Below are positions 10,174 through 19,424 of a stretch of 64,000 bases of DNA, in pieces. Positions within the stretch are counted from its first letter, which is position 1. Each line of letters starts with the position of its first letter. Source of the stretch: Cellulomonas sp. Leaf334 (GTDB lineage Bacteria > Actinomycetota > Actinomycetes > Actinomycetales > Cellulomonadaceae); NCBI RefSeq assembly GCF_001424195.1, contig NZ_LMOO01000006.1, forward strand, positions 160,871 through 224,870, in the 5' to 3' direction. The translations under genes were made by a program, and so were the position numbers. The notes beneath the pieces were generated by a model. It made no database searches, had not been told where the DNA came from, and worked only from the letters and a program-made list of their open reading frames with translations.

Positions 10174-11970
10174 ATGACACAGGAACGGCCGCCCGCGGGG
10201 GGCGCGGCCGCGAACGGGTCGCCCGAGGTCCCGCACCCCGCGATCGGGGTGCGGGACCTCCGCTCTGAGCGGCTCGAGCTCGCCGCCGGCCTGACCGGTC
10301 CGGGATCCGACGGCATCGCCCGACGTGCCGCGATCGTCGAGCTCGTCGTGGGCCGGCTCCGGGAGCAGTGGGAGCTCGCGACCGACGGTGAGGACGTGTC
10401 GGGCATCGCGCTCGGGGCGGTCGGCAGCGTCGGGCGCGGCGACGCGAGCCCGGTCAGCGACCTCGACCTGCTGCTCGTGCACGAGGGTCGCGGCCACTCG
10501 ACCGAGGCACTGTCGGCCCTCGCGCAGAAGCTCTGGTACCCCATCTGGGACGCGGGCCTCGACCTGGACCACTCCGTCCGGTCGCTCGCGCAGTGCCGCC
10601 AGGTCGCGTCGAAGGACCTCCCGGCGGCCGTCGGGCTCCTGGACCTGCAGCCCGTCTCGGGTGACGCCCTCGTCATCGCCCGGGCCAAGTCCGCGCTGCT
10701 GGAGGACTGGCGGTCGGCCGCGCGCCGGCGCCTGCCGGAGCTGCTGGCCTCCACCCGGCAGCGTGCCGAGCGCCACGGTGAGCTGGCCTACCTCATCGAG
10801 CCGGAGCTCAAGGAGTCGCGCGGCGGCATCCGCGACGCCGTCGTGCTGAGCGCGCTCGCCGCGACCTGGCTCACCGACCGGCCCCACGGCGCGGTCGACA
10901 TGGCGTACGCCCACCTGCTCGACGTGCGCGACACGGTCCAGGTGGTGACGCGGCGGCACACCAACCGGCTGCTGCTCGCGGACCAGGACGAGGTCGCCGC
11001 CCTGGTCGGCTTCGACGACCGCGACGACCTGCTGGCGAGCATCGCCGAGGCTGCACGCGTCATCTCCTACGCGCTCGACACCACCGTCCGGAACGCTCGC
11101 CAGGCGCTGCAGCGACCGGCGATGAAGTCGATGCTCGTGCGCGGGCGACGCACGGCCCCCCGTCTGCGGACCATCGCCGAGGACCTGGTCGAGCACGACG
11201 GCGAGATCGTGCTCGCCGTCGAGGCGCGCCCGGCGGAGGACCCCTTGCTCTCCCTGCGCGCCGCGGCCACCGCCGCCCGGACCGGGTTGACGCTCTCGCC
11301 CGTCACGGTCGCGAGCCTGACGGCCACCCCGTCCCTCCCGACGCCGTGGCCGAAGGCGGCCCGCGGCTACCTGCTGCAGCTGCTGGGCTCCGGCCCTGCG
11401 CAGGTGCCGATCTGGGAGGCGCTCGACCTCGCCGGTGTGGTGACCACGTGGATCCCGGAGTGGGCGGGCGTCCGCAACCGGCCGCAGCGCTCGGCGATCC
11501 ATCGGCACACCGTCGACCGCCACCTCGTCGAGACCGTCGCACGCGCCGGACGGGACAAGCGCGTCGTCGAGCACGGGGAGACGCTCCTGCTCGCCGCGCT
11601 CCTGCACGACATCGGCAAGCGGGCCGGTGCCGGTGACCACTCGACCGAGGGTGCACGGCTGGCCGGTCCGATCGTGCTGCGCATGGGTTTCGACGAGCAG
11701 GTGGCGGCGGACGTCACCCGCCTCGTCCGGGAGCACCTGACGCTCGCGGACCTGGCCACGACGGCCGACCACGAGGACCCGGAGACGATGGTCCGGCTGC
11801 TCGACGCCGTCGACCACCGTCCGGACCTGCTCGGGCTGCTCCGGGCGCTGACCGAGGCCGACGCCGGCGCGGCGGGTCCGCAGGCCTGGAGCACGTGGCG
11901 CGCCACCCTCGTCGACGACCTGACGGCACGGGCCACCCGGGAGCTGGCAGGTACCCTAGGACGTCCGTGA
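10174..11970 (+). CDS. glnD: PII nucleotidyltransferase GlnD, short form without ACT domains
   Basis: Modifies and demodifies PII in response to glutamine. The nucleotidyltransferase core is present: [18 protein letters not shown], with Gly-Ser at about residues 84-85 and Asp at 96 and 98. The HD hydrolase domain carries [12 protein letters not shown] with His-Asp at about 478-479. The protein ends at residue 598, just after the segment that follows the HD domain ([13 protein letters not shown]). The family is usually about 800-900 residues with two C-terminal ACT domains that bind glutamine; here ffh starts 25 bases downstream, so there is no room for them. The ATG at 10174 is the likely start. 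A GTG at 10249, inside a hairpin, is an in-frame alternative. Confidence 0.88.
   Translation: MTQERPPAGGAAANGSPEVPHPAIGVRDLRSERLELAAGLTGPGSDGIARRAAIVELVVGRLREQWELATDGEDVSGIALGAVGSVGRGDASPVSDLDLLLVHEGRGHSTEALSALAQKLWYPIWDAGLDLDHSVRSLAQCRQVASKDLPAAVGLLDLQPVSGDALVIARAKSALLEDWRSAARRRLPELLASTRQRAERHGELAYLIEPELKESRGGIRDAVVLSALAATWLTDRPHGAVDMAYAHLLDVRDTVQVVTRRHTNRLLLADQDEVAALVGFDDRDDLLASIAEAARVISYALDTTVRNARQALQRPAMKSMLVRGRRTAPRLRTIAEDLVEHDGEIVLAVEARPAEDPLLSLRAAATAARTGLTLSPVTVASLTATPSLPTPWPKAARGYLLQLLGSGPAQVPIWEALDLAGVVTTWIPEWAGVRNRPQRSAIHRHTVDRHLVETVARAGRDKRVVEHGETLLLAALLHDIGKRAGAGDHSTEGARLAGPIVLRMGFDEQVAADVTRLVREHLTLADLATTADHEDPETMVRLLDAVDHRPDLLGLLRALTEADAGAAGPQAWSTWRATLVDDLTARATRELAGTLGRP
10225..10260 (+). 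repeat. Perfect 16-bp inverted repeat inside the glnD 5' region
   Basis: The arms gaggtcccgcaccccg (10225-10240) and its exact reverse complement (10245-10260) flank the 4-base loop cgat. The RNA would form a very stable hairpin 51 bases into the coding region, covering codons 18-29. No T-run follows, so it is not a classical intrinsic terminator. It could limit glnD expression relative to amtB-glnB or affect start selection, since an in-frame GTG lies in its right arm. Confidence 0.7.
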
Positions 11971-11995
11971 AACCCCGAAGTGTGAGGACCGCCAG

Positions 11996-13588
11996 GTGTT
12001 CGCCACCCTGTCCGACCGTCTGACGTCGACCTTCAAGAACCTGCGCACCAAGGGCCGACTGTCCGAGGCGGACATCGACGCCACGGTGCGCGAGATCCGC
12101 CGGGCGCTGCTGGACGCCGACGTCGCCGTCCCGGTCGTCCGTTCGTTCACCGGTGCGGTGCGCGAGCGCGCGCTGTCCGTCGAGGTGTCCGGCGCGCTGA
12201 ACCCGGCGCAACAGGTCGTCAAGATCGTCAACGAGGAGCTCGTCGCCATCCTCGGTGGCCAGACGCGCACGCTCAACCTCGCGAAGAACCCGCCGACCGT
12301 CATCCTGCTCGCGGGCCTGCAGGGTGCGGGCAAGACGACGCTCGCCGGCAAGCTCGCGCTGCACCTCAAGGGTCAGGGCCACACGCCGCTGCTCGTCGCG
12401 GCGGACCTCCAGCGCCCGAACGCCGTCACGCAGCTGCAGGTGGTGGGGGAGCGTGCGGGCGTGCCGGTGTTCGCCCCGCACCCCGGCAACCAGGGCAGCG
12501 AGGACCTCCTGCCGTTCGGTGCGGACCCGGTCGCCGTCGCGCGCGAGGGCCTGGCCACGGCGAAGTCGAAGCTGCACGACGTCCTCATCGTCGACACGGC
12601 CGGCCGCCTCGGTGTCGACGCCGAGCTGATGCAGCAGGCGTCCGACATCCGCGACGCGCTCGACCCCGACGAGATCCTCTTCGTCATCGACGCGATGATC
12701 GGCCAGGACGCGGTCACGACCGCGCAGGCGTTCGCGGACGGCGTCGGGTTCACCGGCGTGGTGCTGTCCAAGCTCGACGGCGACGCCCGCGGTGGTGCCG
12801 CCCTGTCGGTCGCCAGCGTGACCGGCAAGCCGATCATGTACGCGTCCACCGGCGAGAAGCTCACCGAGTTCGAGGTGTTCCACCCCGACCGCATGGCGTC
12901 GCGGATCCTCGACATGGGGGACATCCTCACGCTCATCGAGCAGGCCGAGAAGGCGTTCGACGCCGGCCAGGCCGAGGAGATGGTCGACAAGCTGCAGTCC
13001 GGCAAGGACCTCACGCTCGAGGACTTCCTGACGCAGATGCAGCAGCTGCGCAACGCGGGACCGCTGAAGAAGATGATGGGCATGCTGCCCGGCATGGGGC
13101 AGATGCGGGAGGCGCTCGACAACTTCGACGAACGCGAGGTGGACCGCATCGAGGCGATCATCCGCTCGATGACCCCCGCGGAGCGCCGCACGCCGAAGAT
13201 CATCAACGGGTCGCGCCGCTCGCGCATCGCTGCGGGCTCCGGCACCAAGCCGAGCGACGTCAACCAGCTGCTGGAGCGGTTCGACGGTGCGCAGAAGATG
13301 ATGCGCCAGATGGCCAAGGGTGGCGGCGTGCCCGGCATGCCTCCGGGCATGGGCAACCTGCCCGGCATGGGTGGCAAGAAGTCGCGCGGACGCACGGCGG
13401 CGCCGGTGCGCAAGGTCAAGGGCAAGTCCGGCAACCCGGCGAGGCGTGCGGAGCAGGAGCGCGGCATCACGAGCAAGCCGGCCGCGCCGCAGGGCTCGGC
13501 GTTCGGCATCGCCCCCCAGGCTGAGCCCACGTCGCCGACCGAGATCGAGCTCCCCGCCGGTCTGGACCGCTTCCTCGGCGGACGCTGA
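11996..13588 (+). CDS. ffh: Signal recognition particle protein Ffh
   Basis: GTPase that binds signal sequences emerging from the ribosome together with 4.5S/scRNA and hands the complex to FtsY. The 530 residues comprise an N domain, a G domain with LLAGLQGAGKTTLAGKLA (P-loop near residue 107), DTAGRLG near 200 and SKLDGDARGG near 260, and an M domain from about 300 that is rich in methionine (KKMMGMLPGMGQM; MMRQMAKGGG). The last 80 residues are a Gly/Met- then basic-rich tail (GMPPGMGNLPGMGGKK). The GTG start at 11996 follows GAGGA and gives MFATLSDRLTSTFKNLR, the normal N-terminus. Confidence 0.97.
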   Translation: MFATLSDRLTSTFKNLRTKGRLSEADIDATVREIRRALLDADVAVPVVRSFTGAVRERALSVEVSGALNPAQQVVKIVNEELVAILGGQTRTLNLAKNPPTVILLAGLQGAGKTTLAGKLALHLKGQGHTPLLVAADLQRPNAVTQLQVVGERAGVPVFAPHPGNQGSEDLLPFGADPVAVAREGLATAKSKLHDVLIVDTAGRLGVDAELMQQASDIRDALDPDEILFVIDAMIGQDAVTTAQAFADGVGFTGVVLSKLDGDARGGAALSVASVTGKPIMYASTGEKLTEFEVFHPDRMASRILDMGDILTLIEQAEKAFDAGQAEEMVDKLQSGKDLTLEDFLTQMQQLRNAGPLKKMMGMLPGMGQMREALDNFDEREVDRIEAIIRSMTPAERRTPKIINGSRRSRIAAGSGTKPSDVNQLLERFDGAQKMMRQMAKGGGVPGMPPGMGNLPGMGGKKSRGRTAAPVRKVKGKSGNPARRAEQERGITSKPAAPQGSAFGIAPQAEPTSPTEIELPAGLDRFLGGR

Positions 13589-13594
13589 CCGCTC

Positions 13595-14692
13595 GTGGCC
13601 CTGCACCTGCGTGGCACCGTCGTCCTCGACGACGAGCGGGAGGTCGGCGAGGTGTGGGTCGTCGGCGGCCGGATCACGTTCGAGCGTCCCTCGTCCGCGA
13701 GGGACGCGCAGGACACAGTGCTGGAGGGCTGGGTCCTGCCCGGGCTCGTCGACGTGCACTGCCACATCGGCCTGGCGTCGGACGGCCCGGTCGACGACGG
13801 CACCGCCGAGAAGCAGGCGCTCGCCGACCGCGACTCCGGGGTGCTGCTCGTCCGGGACGCGGGGTCGCCGGCGGACACCGGGTGGGTGCACGACCGTGAC
13901 GACCTGCCCCGCCTGATCCGCGCGGGCCGGCACCTCGCCCGCCCCAAGCGGTACCTGCGGCACTACGGGCGCGAGCTCACGTCCGTCGACCAGCTTCCCG
14001 ACGCCGTGCGCGAGGAGGCGGCCCGCGGAGACGGCTGGGTCAAGCTCGTCGCGGACTGGATCGACCGCGACCTCGGCGCCGAGGGCGACCTGCGCCCGCT
14101 GTGGCCCGCGGACGTCCTGGCCGAGGCGGTCGCCGCGGCCCATGCGGCAGGCGCCCGGGTCACCGCGCACACCTTCGCGACGGAGTCGCTCGACGCGCTC
14201 CTCGACGCCGGCATCGACTGCCTGGAGCACGCCACCGGTGCGTCGGCGGACCACATCGACCGGATCGCCGCAGCCGGGATCCCGGTCACGGCGACGCTGC
14301 TCCAGATCGCGCAGTTCGAGGCGATCGCCGCGCAGGCCTCGCGCTACCCGGTGTTCGCAGCCCGGATGCGCGCGCTGCACGCGCACCGGTACACGCTCGT
14401 CCGTGACCTGCACGACGCGGGGGTGCCCGTGCTCGTCGGCACCGACGCCGGCGGGACCATCGGGCACGGCAAGATCGCCGACGAGGCCGCGGAGCTGGTC
14501 CGCGCCGGGATCCCCACCCGCGACGTCGTGGCCGCCGCCAGCTGGCGCACGCGCACGTGGCTCGGCGCCCCGGGCATCGCCGAGGGAGAGAGTGCTGACG
14601 TCGTCGTCTACGGTGCCGACCCGCGCGATGACGTGGCCGTGCTCGGACGACCCCGCGCGGTGGTGCTGCGGGGTCGCCCGGTCACGACGTGA
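13595..14692 (+). CDS. Metal-dependent amidohydrolase
   Basis: 365-residue cytosolic hydrolase of the amidohydrolase superfamily with most of the metal ligands in place: VDVHCHIG with His 55 and 57, a candidate carbamylated lysine in GWVKLVADW (residue 150), His 192 in TAHTF, His 212 in CLEHA and Asp 284 in VGTDAGG. The C-terminal strand region (GESADVVVYGADPRDD) completes the small beta-sandwich. Imidazolonepropionase- or prolidase-like relatives are found after ffh in other actinobacteria, but the substrate is not predictable. The GTG start is six bases after the ffh stop, so it is probably cotranscribed. Its last 11 bases overlap the end of the convergent M16 peptidase gene. Confidence 0.85.
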   Translation: MALHLRGTVVLDDEREVGEVWVVGGRITFERPSSARDAQDTVLEGWVLPGLVDVHCHIGLASDGPVDDGTAEKQALADRDSGVLLVRDAGSPADTGWVHDRDDLPRLIRAGRHLARPKRYLRHYGRELTSVDQLPDAVREEAARGDGWVKLVADWIDRDLGAEGDLRPLWPADVLAEAVAAAHAAGARVTAHTFATESLDALLDAGIDCLEHATGASADHIDRIAAAGIPVTATLLQIAQFEAIAAQASRYPVFAARMRALHAHRYTLVRDLHDAGVPVLVGTDAGGTIGHGKIADEAAELVRAGIPTRDVVAAASWRTRTWLGAPGIAEGESADVVVYGADPRDDVAVLGRPRAVVLRGRPVTT

Positions 14693-16229
14693 TGGCGGTG
14701 GTCACCGGCTCGTCGGCGCTGACCATCACGCGCTGCTTGTCGTAGCGCGTAGCGGTCGACGGGATACGTCCGAGGATCGCCTCGAAGGGCTTGCGGAACC
14801 CGCGGAACAACGACGGCGCGACGACGAGGTGGGCGCCGCGACCGGTCACCAGCTCCACGTCCCCGTCCCTGTCCGTCCCGACCAGCACGACATCGGCGAG
14901 CGGCACGGTCAGGGTGTCGACCGGGGACGAGAGCACGATGCGGTCGTCGTGCAGCGTGAACACGAGCCCGCGGGCGCGGGAGAAGAACCGGCCCCGGAAG
15001 GATCGGCCGCGGCCGTCGGTGGGCGGCGTCGACGGAGCGAAGATGTCGATCTCCCGCGCGCCCGCGTTCCCGAGGCTCGTGAGCGCGGTCTCGTGCGGGT
15101 CGTGGTCGGCGGGGAACATGACCAGCAGCGAGTCACGGAGATCGCCGACGGGGCCGCGCAGGTCCGCAGGAGTCGCCGACGCCAGGAGCTCGAGCTCCTC
15201 CGCCAAGGACGGCGCCGTGATCCCTCGGACGCTCCGGGACGCGTAGGAGTCGAACCAGCCCGCCCGTCCCGCGCCCAGCTCGATCTCTTCGAGCAGCCCG
15301 GCGCGGGTGCGCTCGAGCTCCTCGCCCGTGGGGCCGGTGGTGGCGAGGCGCTCGAGCACGCCGCACGCCGCGGCGACGACGTCGCACACCGACTCGGGCG
15401 GGGGATCGAGCACCACGGTCCAGAGGTCGTGCTCGGGGTCGAGGCTGAACGCCATCACCTCGACGGAGTAGACGTGGCCGAGCGTCGTGCGGAGCTCGCC
15501 GCGGAGCACGTCGTGAAGCACGGAGATCGCGAGGCTCCGGAAGCCCTCGGGCGCCGAGTCCGACATGGTCCCGGAGAGCACGACGTGCTCACCCGGGGCC
15601 CGGGTCCACGACGGCCCCGGCAGCAGCGTCTCCGGGTGCCGGGCCCGCACGGGCGCGGGCCCGGCGGGCAGCGTCAGCGTGAGCGCGACGGGCGGCGGCG
15701 TGGTGCTGACCACCATCGCGTTGCCCGCGTGGAACCACTCCTGAGCCACGGCACGGACCTCCGCCGCGGTCCAGTCGAGGAGCCTCGTGTGCGAGACGGC
15801 GCCGAGGCCCATGCCACGCAGCCCATAGCGGAGCGAGAACGCGTCTGCCCCGGCGTACAGGGATGCGAGCCCGACCTCTGCCAGGATCGTTCGGCGTTCG
15901 AGCACGAGGTCCTCGTCCGTCACGGTGCGGACCCAGGTGACGGCCTCGCAGACGCGCTCGACGAAGTCGACGAGACGGGTGGGCGTCCCGGTCGCGTAGA
16001 ACTGCGTCGAGACCATGCCCGACTCGGCGTTGTGCGGGATGGCGACGTGGCCCAGCCGGCGCATCACGAGGTGCTCGACGAGGTGGGTGATGCCCGCGGT
16101 GGCCGGCGACATGTCCTGGTGCCCGACGCCGAACCAGACCGTCATGGTCGGGTCGATGGGCAGGTCGGCCCACAGCACGCGGACACCGCTGGTCTCGGCG
16201 GTGTGCGTCTCGAGAGACGTGATGCTCAC
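14682..16229 (-). CDS. M16-family (insulinase-like) zinc peptidase with an extra C-terminal domain
   Basis: 515 residues. Near the N-terminus the inverted zinc motif HLVEH (His 49, Glu 52, His 53) is followed about 65 residues later by [12 protein letters not shown], whose Glu (about 118) is the expected third ligand. Residues of about 200-370 resemble the second, non-catalytic M16 subdomain. The last 105 residues or so (from [15 protein letters not shown]) look like a compact beta-rich domain reminiscent of bacterial PH-like folds, which is not part of the standard M16 unit. No signal peptide is seen, so it is probably cytosolic. The GTG at 16229 is preferred because GGGAG precedes it by six bases; longer upstream reading is low-complexity. 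Substrate unknown. Confidence 0.75.
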   Translation of the reverse strand: MSITSLETHTAETSGVRVLWADLPIDPTMTVWFGVGHQDMSPATAGITHLVEHLVMRRLGHVAIPHNAESGMVSTQFYATGTPTRLVDFVERVCEAVTWVRTVTDEDLVLERRTILAEVGLASLYAGADAFSLRYGLRGMGLGAVSHTRLLDWTAAEVRAVAQEWFHAGNAMVVSTTPPPVALTLTLPAGPAPVRARHPETLLPGPSWTRAPGEHVVLSGTMSDSAPEGFRSLAISVLHDVLRGELRTTLGHVYSVEVMAFSLDPEHDLWTVVLDPPPESVCDVVAAACGVLERLATTGPTGEELERTRAGLLEEIELGAGRAGWFDSYASRSVRGITAPSLAEELELLASATPADLRGPVGDLRDSLLVMFPADHDPHETALTSLGNAGAREIDIFAPSTPPTDGRGRSFRGRFFSRARGLVFTLHDDRIVLSSPVDTLTVPLADVVLVGTDRDGDVELVTGRGAHLVVAPSLFRGFRKPFEAILGRIPSTATRYDKQRVMVSADEPVTTAITS

Positions 16230-16387
16230 AACGGTCTCCCGAGGAGTTGATGGGATGTGCAGGAGCGGGACTCTAGCCGGTGGGACGCGGTCCTCAGCAC
16301 CGTCTTTTCGCGAGCCTGCGGGCATGTCGGACGAGCGCGGGCGAACCGGTCGCCGCGCCGAGGTCCGCGGGAGGGTGATGTCGGGGG

Positions 16388-16419
16388 GAGTCGTGGTTGG
16401 GAGTCGTGGTTGGGAGTGG
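16388..16419. repeat. Tandem 13-base repeat overlapping the rpsP promoter
   Basis: The unit gagtcgtggttgg occurs at 16388-16400 and 16401-16413, followed by a partial third copy (gagtgg). Each junction creates TTGGGA, so the likely -35 element of the rpsP promoter is present twice, at 16397 and 16410. Confidence 0.85.
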
Positions 16420-16439
16420 CAGCCCCTGTCTGGCACAAT
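16410..16439 (+). promoter_or_regulatory. Likely promoter of the rpsP operon
   Basis: TTGGGA (16410-16415) and CACAAT (16434-16439) are 18 bases apart and each matches four of six consensus positions. The -10 follows TGG, as in extended -10 promoters. Transcription would start near 16446 and leave an untranslated leader of about 120 bases before rpsP. The 340-base gap 16230-16569 otherwise shows only the tandem repeat and must also contain the promoter of the divergent M16 gene. Confidence 0.5.
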
Positions 16440-16569
16440 GGTCGGCTGTACCCGGCGTCTGCAGCCCCTCTACCTGCGTTCGTCGTGTCCCCGACCTCCC
16501 CGGCGCGCCCACCCCACGGGCAATGCGCGGAGAGGTCACCCACAGCAGACATCAGGAGAAGACCACACC

Positions 16570-16995
16570 GTGGCCACCAAGATCCGCCTCAAGCGTCTCG
16601 GCAAGATCCGCGCTCCGTACTACCGCATCGTCGTCGCCGACTCGCGCACCAAGCGCGACGGCCGCGTGATCGAGGAGATCGGCAAGTACCACCCCACCGA
16701 GGAGCCGTCGTTCATCGAGGTCGACTCCGAGCGTGCGCAGTACTGGCTCGGCGTCGGCGCGCAGCCGACCGAGCAGGTCGCCGTGCTCCTCAAGATCACG
16801 GGTGACTGGCAGAAGTTCAAGAACCTCCCCGGCCAGGAGGGCACGCTGCGCACCAAGGCCGACAAGGTCGACCCGAAGGCAGCCATCGACGCCGTCGCGC
16901 TCGACGCCGAGAAGGCCAAGGCCACGGCGTCCGAGAAGGCTGCCGCGAAGAAGGCCGCCGCTGCCGAGGCTCCCGCCGAGGACGAGCAGGCCTGA
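16570..16995 (+). CDS. rpsP: 30S ribosomal protein S16
   Basis: Small-subunit assembly protein. The core ([53 protein letters not shown]) is fully conserved. At 141 residues it is longer than the 80-90-residue core because of an Ala/Lys-rich tail from about residue 115, common in actinobacterial S16. The GTG at 16570 is the only start that gives the conserved N-terminus. The stop TGA overlaps the ATG of khpA by one base. Confidence 0.97.
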   Translation: MATKIRLKRLGKIRAPYYRIVVADSRTKRDGRVIEEIGKYHPTEEPSFIEVDSERAQYWLGVGAQPTEQVAVLLKITGDWQKFKNLPGQEGTLRTKADKVDPKAAIDAVALDAEKAKATASEKAAAKKAAAAEAPAEDEQA

Positions 16996-17234
16996 TGCTC
17001 GCCGACGCTCTCGAGCACCTGGTGCGTGGCATCGTCGACCACCCGGACGACGTCCGCGTGAACGCGTCGACGCTGCGCCGTGGCGACCTGCTCGAGGTGC
17101 GCGTGCACCCCGACGACCTCGGCCGAGTCATCGGTCGTGGCGGTCGCACGGCTCGTGCGCTGCGCACCGTCGTCGGTGCGCTCTCGACGGACGGCGCCGT
17201 CCGCGTCGACGTCGTGGACGTCGACCGGCGCTGA
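16995..17234 (+). CDS. khpA: KH-domain RNA-binding protein KhpA
   Basis: 79-residue single KH domain with the GxxG loop in VIGRGGRTARAL (about residues 45-56) that contacts RNA. Proteins of this family (YlqC/KhpA) pair with KhpB/Jag in other Gram-positive bacteria and affect division and RNA metabolism; here only the RNA-binding fold can be asserted. It is encoded between rpsP and rimM, the standard position, and its start overlaps the rpsP stop (ATG within cTGATG), so translation is coupled. Confidence 0.92.
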   Translation: MLADALEHLVRGIVDHPDDVRVNASTLRRGDLLEVRVHPDDLGRVIGRGGRTARALRTVVGALSTDGAVRVDVVDVDRR

Positions 17235-17245
17235 ACCATCGCGCG

Positions 17246-17277
17246 AGGCCCGGTCCCCTAGCCTGGGGACCGGGCCT
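17246..17277 (+). terminator. Hairpin between khpA and rimM
   Basis: Arms aggcccggtcccc (17246-17258) and ggggaccgggcct (17265-17277) are perfect 13-base complements around a six-base loop. No T-run follows. It may act as a partial terminator or processing site that lowers rimM-trmD relative to rpsP. Confidence 0.65.
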
Positions 17278-17313
17278 TCGCCATGACTGCCCACTTCGAT
17301 CGTGAGGACCACC

Positions 17314-17862
17314 ATGCAGCTGACCGTCGCGCGGATCGGCCGTGCCCACGGCCTGCGCGGAGAGGTGGCGCTCGACCTGCGCACCGACAACCCGGCGGAG
17401 CGGTTCGGTGTCGGCGCGGTGCTGGCGACCGAGCCGGCAGCCCGTGGACCGCTCACCGTGGTGAGCACGCGGACCCAGCAGGACCGCTGGTACGTGACGT
17501 TCGCGCAGATCACCGACCGGACGACCGCCGAGGCGATGCGCGGTACCGAGCTCGTGGTCGAGGAGGACAGCTCCGAGGAGGACGACGCCTGGTACCCGCA
17601 CGAGCTCGCCGGGCTGCGCGCGGAGCACGTGGACGGGCGGGTGCTCGGCGAGATCGTCGGCCTGGAGCACCTGCCGGCGCACGACATGCTCGTCCTGCGG
17701 GAGCCTGACGGCGCGCGCACCCTGGTCCCGTTCGTGAAGGTCATCGTCCCGGTGGTCGACGTCGCGGGTGGCCGCGTGGTGCTGGACCCGCCCGGTGGGC
17801 TGCTGGCGTCCGACGCCGCCAACCTGGTCGTGTCCGAGGAGACCGTCGGAGACGACGACTGA
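17314..17862 (+). CDS. rimM: Ribosome maturation factor RimM
   Basis: Binds S19 and helps mature the 30S head. The 182-residue protein has the N-terminal RimM barrel starting [14 protein letters not shown] and a C-terminal PRC-barrel ([16 protein letters not shown] ... [14 protein letters not shown]), linked by an acidic stretch (EEDSSEEDD). The ATG at 17314 is chosen over the GTG at 17302 because GAGGA lies directly before it. It ends one base before the trmD GTG. Confidence 0.95.
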   Translation: MQLTVARIGRAHGLRGEVALDLRTDNPAERFGVGAVLATEPAARGPLTVVSTRTQQDRWYVTFAQITDRTTAEAMRGTELVVEEDSSEEDDAWYPHELAGLRAEHVDGRVLGEIVGLEHLPAHDMLVLREPDGARTLVPFVKVIVPVVDVAGGRVVLDPPGGLLASDAANLVVSEETVGDDD

Positions 17863-17863
17863 C

Positions 17864-18634
17864 GTGCGCATCGACGTCGTCTCGATCTTCCCCGAGTACC
17901 TGGCCCCGCTCGAGCTCTCGCTCGTCGGCAAGGCCCGCACGAGCGGTCTGCTCGACCTGCGGGTCCACGACCTGCGCGACTGGACGACGGACCGGCACCG
18001 CACGGTCGACGACACCCCGTTCGGCGGGGGCGCGGGCATGGTCATGCGGCCCGACGTGTGGGGGACCGCCCTGGACGAGCTGCTCGACGACGACGCCCAT
18101 CTCCTGGTGCCGACGCCGTCGGGGGAGCCGTTCACGCAGCGCACCGCGGAGGCCCTGGCCGGCGAGAGCCACCTGGTGCTGGCGTGCGGGCGGTACGAGG
18201 GCATCGACGCCCGCGTCGCCGAGCACTACCGCGCCCGGGGACGCGTCACCGAGCTCTCCCTCGGCGACTACGTGCTCAACGGCGGTGAGGTGGCCGCGCT
18301 CGTCGTCGTCGAGGCCGTCGCGCGCCTGCTGCCCGGTGTCGTCGGCAACCCCGAGTCGCTGGTCGAGGAGTCCCACGGGGCGGCCGGGCTGCTGGAGTAC
18401 CCCGTGTACACCAAGCCGCCCGCCTGGGCAGGGCTGGAGGTCCCCGGCGTGCTCCTGTCCGGGCACCACGCGCGGATCGCCCGGTGGCGCCGGGACACCG
18501 CGCTCGAGCGGACGGCCGCGCGTCGGCCGGACCTCGTCGAGGCGCTGCCCGTGGACGAGCTCGACAAGCACGACCTCGCGCTCCTGGCGACGCTCGGCTG
18601 GCATCCCGTGGACGGACGTCTCGCGCGAGCGTGA
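17864..18634 (+). CDS. trmD: tRNA (guanine-N1-)-methyltransferase TrmD
   Basis: Makes m1G37 in tRNAs using S-adenosylmethionine and so prevents +1 frameshifts. The 256-residue protein has the trefoil-knot SAM site motifs [13 protein letters not shown] and [16 protein letters not shown] and the N-terminal [31 protein letters not shown] is also conserved. The GTG start at 17864 lies one base after the rimM stop. The C-terminal domain ([15 protein letters not shown]) is complete. Confidence 0.96.
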   Translation: MRIDVVSIFPEYLAPLELSLVGKARTSGLLDLRVHDLRDWTTDRHRTVDDTPFGGGAGMVMRPDVWGTALDELLDDDAHLLVPTPSGEPFTQRTAEALAGESHLVLACGRYEGIDARVAEHYRARGRVTELSLGDYVLNGGEVAALVVVEAVARLLPGVVGNPESLVEESHGAAGLLEYPVYTKPPAWAGLEVPGVLLSGHHARIARWRRDTALERTAARRPDLVEALPVDELDKHDLALLATLGWHPVDGRLARA

Positions 18635-18648
18635 GATCCAGCACGCGA

Positions 18649-18679
18649 TTTACCGTGGGTGCGGCCGGTGTGGCAGACT
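18649..18679 (+). promoter_or_regulatory. Possible rplS promoter
   Basis: A TTTACC/TTACCG element near 18649 and CAGACT at 18674-18679, 18-19 bases apart and preceded by TGTGG, resemble an actinobacterial housekeeping promoter. Transcription from here would leave a leader of about 175 bases before rplS. The remaining leader up to 18859 shows no gene; a ribosomal-protein leader structure is possible but I cannot assign one. Confidence 0.4.
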
Positions 18680-18859
18680 TGCCCGTTGGTGCGCGCAGGC
18701 CGCGTCTCTGCCACAGGGGAGACGGATCACGACCACCCGGGGACTAGCCCGGACGCACCGGACCATCAGACCAAGGACGCCGGTCCTGCCCTGCACGGGG
18801 CGGCCGAGACGCCCTCGACGACGTTCCTGACCTGTGGCAGGGCGGGGAAGTGACATCAC

Positions 18860-19228
18860 ATGCACACGCTCGATCAGGTGGACGCAGCATCGCTGCGCTC
18901 CGACATCCCGGAGTTCCGCGCCGGCGACACGCTCAAGGTCAACGTCAAGGTCGTCGAGGGCAACCGCTCCCGCATCCAGGCGTTCCAGGGTGTCGTCATC
19001 GCCCGCCAGGGTGACGGCGTCCGTGAGACGTTCACCGTTCGCAAGGTCAGCTTCCAGGTCGGCGTCGAGCGCACGTTCCCCGTGCACTCCCCGAGCCTGG
19101 AGTCGATCGAGGTCGTGACGCGCGGCGACGTGCGCCGCGCGAAGCTGTACTACCTGCGCAAGCTCCGTGGCAAGAAGGCCAAGATCAAGGAGAAGCGCGA
19201 GTTCACCCCCGCCGCGAAGAAGGCCTGA
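18860..19228 (+). CDS. rplS: 50S ribosomal protein L19
   Basis: Large-subunit protein at the 30S-50S interface. The 122 residues are typical in length and carry [40 protein letters not shown] and the basic C-terminal [18 protein letters not shown]. The ATG at 18860 follows GGGGAAG. It closes the rpsP-trmD-rplS block and is followed by a hairpin. Confidence 0.97.
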   Translation: MHTLDQVDAASLRSDIPEFRAGDTLKVNVKVVEGNRSRIQAFQGVVIARQGDGVRETFTVRKVSFQVGVERTFPVHSPSLESIEVVTRGDVRRAKLYYLRKLRGKKAKIKEKREFTPAAKKA

Positions 19229-19250
19229 GCCTTCTCGCCCGCGCGTCCTG

Positions 19251-19282
19251 ACGGGCGGTCACCGATGTCGGTGGCCGCCCGT
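19251..19282 (+). terminator. Hairpin terminator after rplS
   Basis: Arms acgggcggtcacc (19251-19263) and ggtggccgcccgt (19270-19282) pair over 13 positions with one mismatch around a six-base loop, 22 bases after the rplS stop. No clear T-run, as is common in actinobacteria. Confidence 0.6.
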
Positions 19283-19424
19283 CGGCGTGCCCGGGTGTCC
19301 ACCCCCTGGTCAGGGCGCAGCGAGGGCCGACGACGCGTCACGACCACGATGACCCGGTCACGACGCGCGATCTCGGAGGCTGGTCGTGTGCGCGTCCGGG
19401 CCCGGCGCGTGCGAGAGTGTGCGG

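Noticed and set aside
11960-11996. Frameshift hiding a longer GlnD
   Set aside because: ffh with its own ribosome binding site starts 25 bases after the glnD stop, so no ACT-coding sequence is available in any frame.
11714-14467. 917-codon minus-strand frame across glnD, ffh and the amidohydrolase
   Set aside because: Covers three well-supported genes and has a translation biased to Arg, Asp, Val and Leu without motifs; a shadow.
18680-18859. Known L19 leader RNA before rplS
   Set aside because: The region is long enough, but the described L19 leaders are from other phyla and no matching structure could be confirmed by eye.
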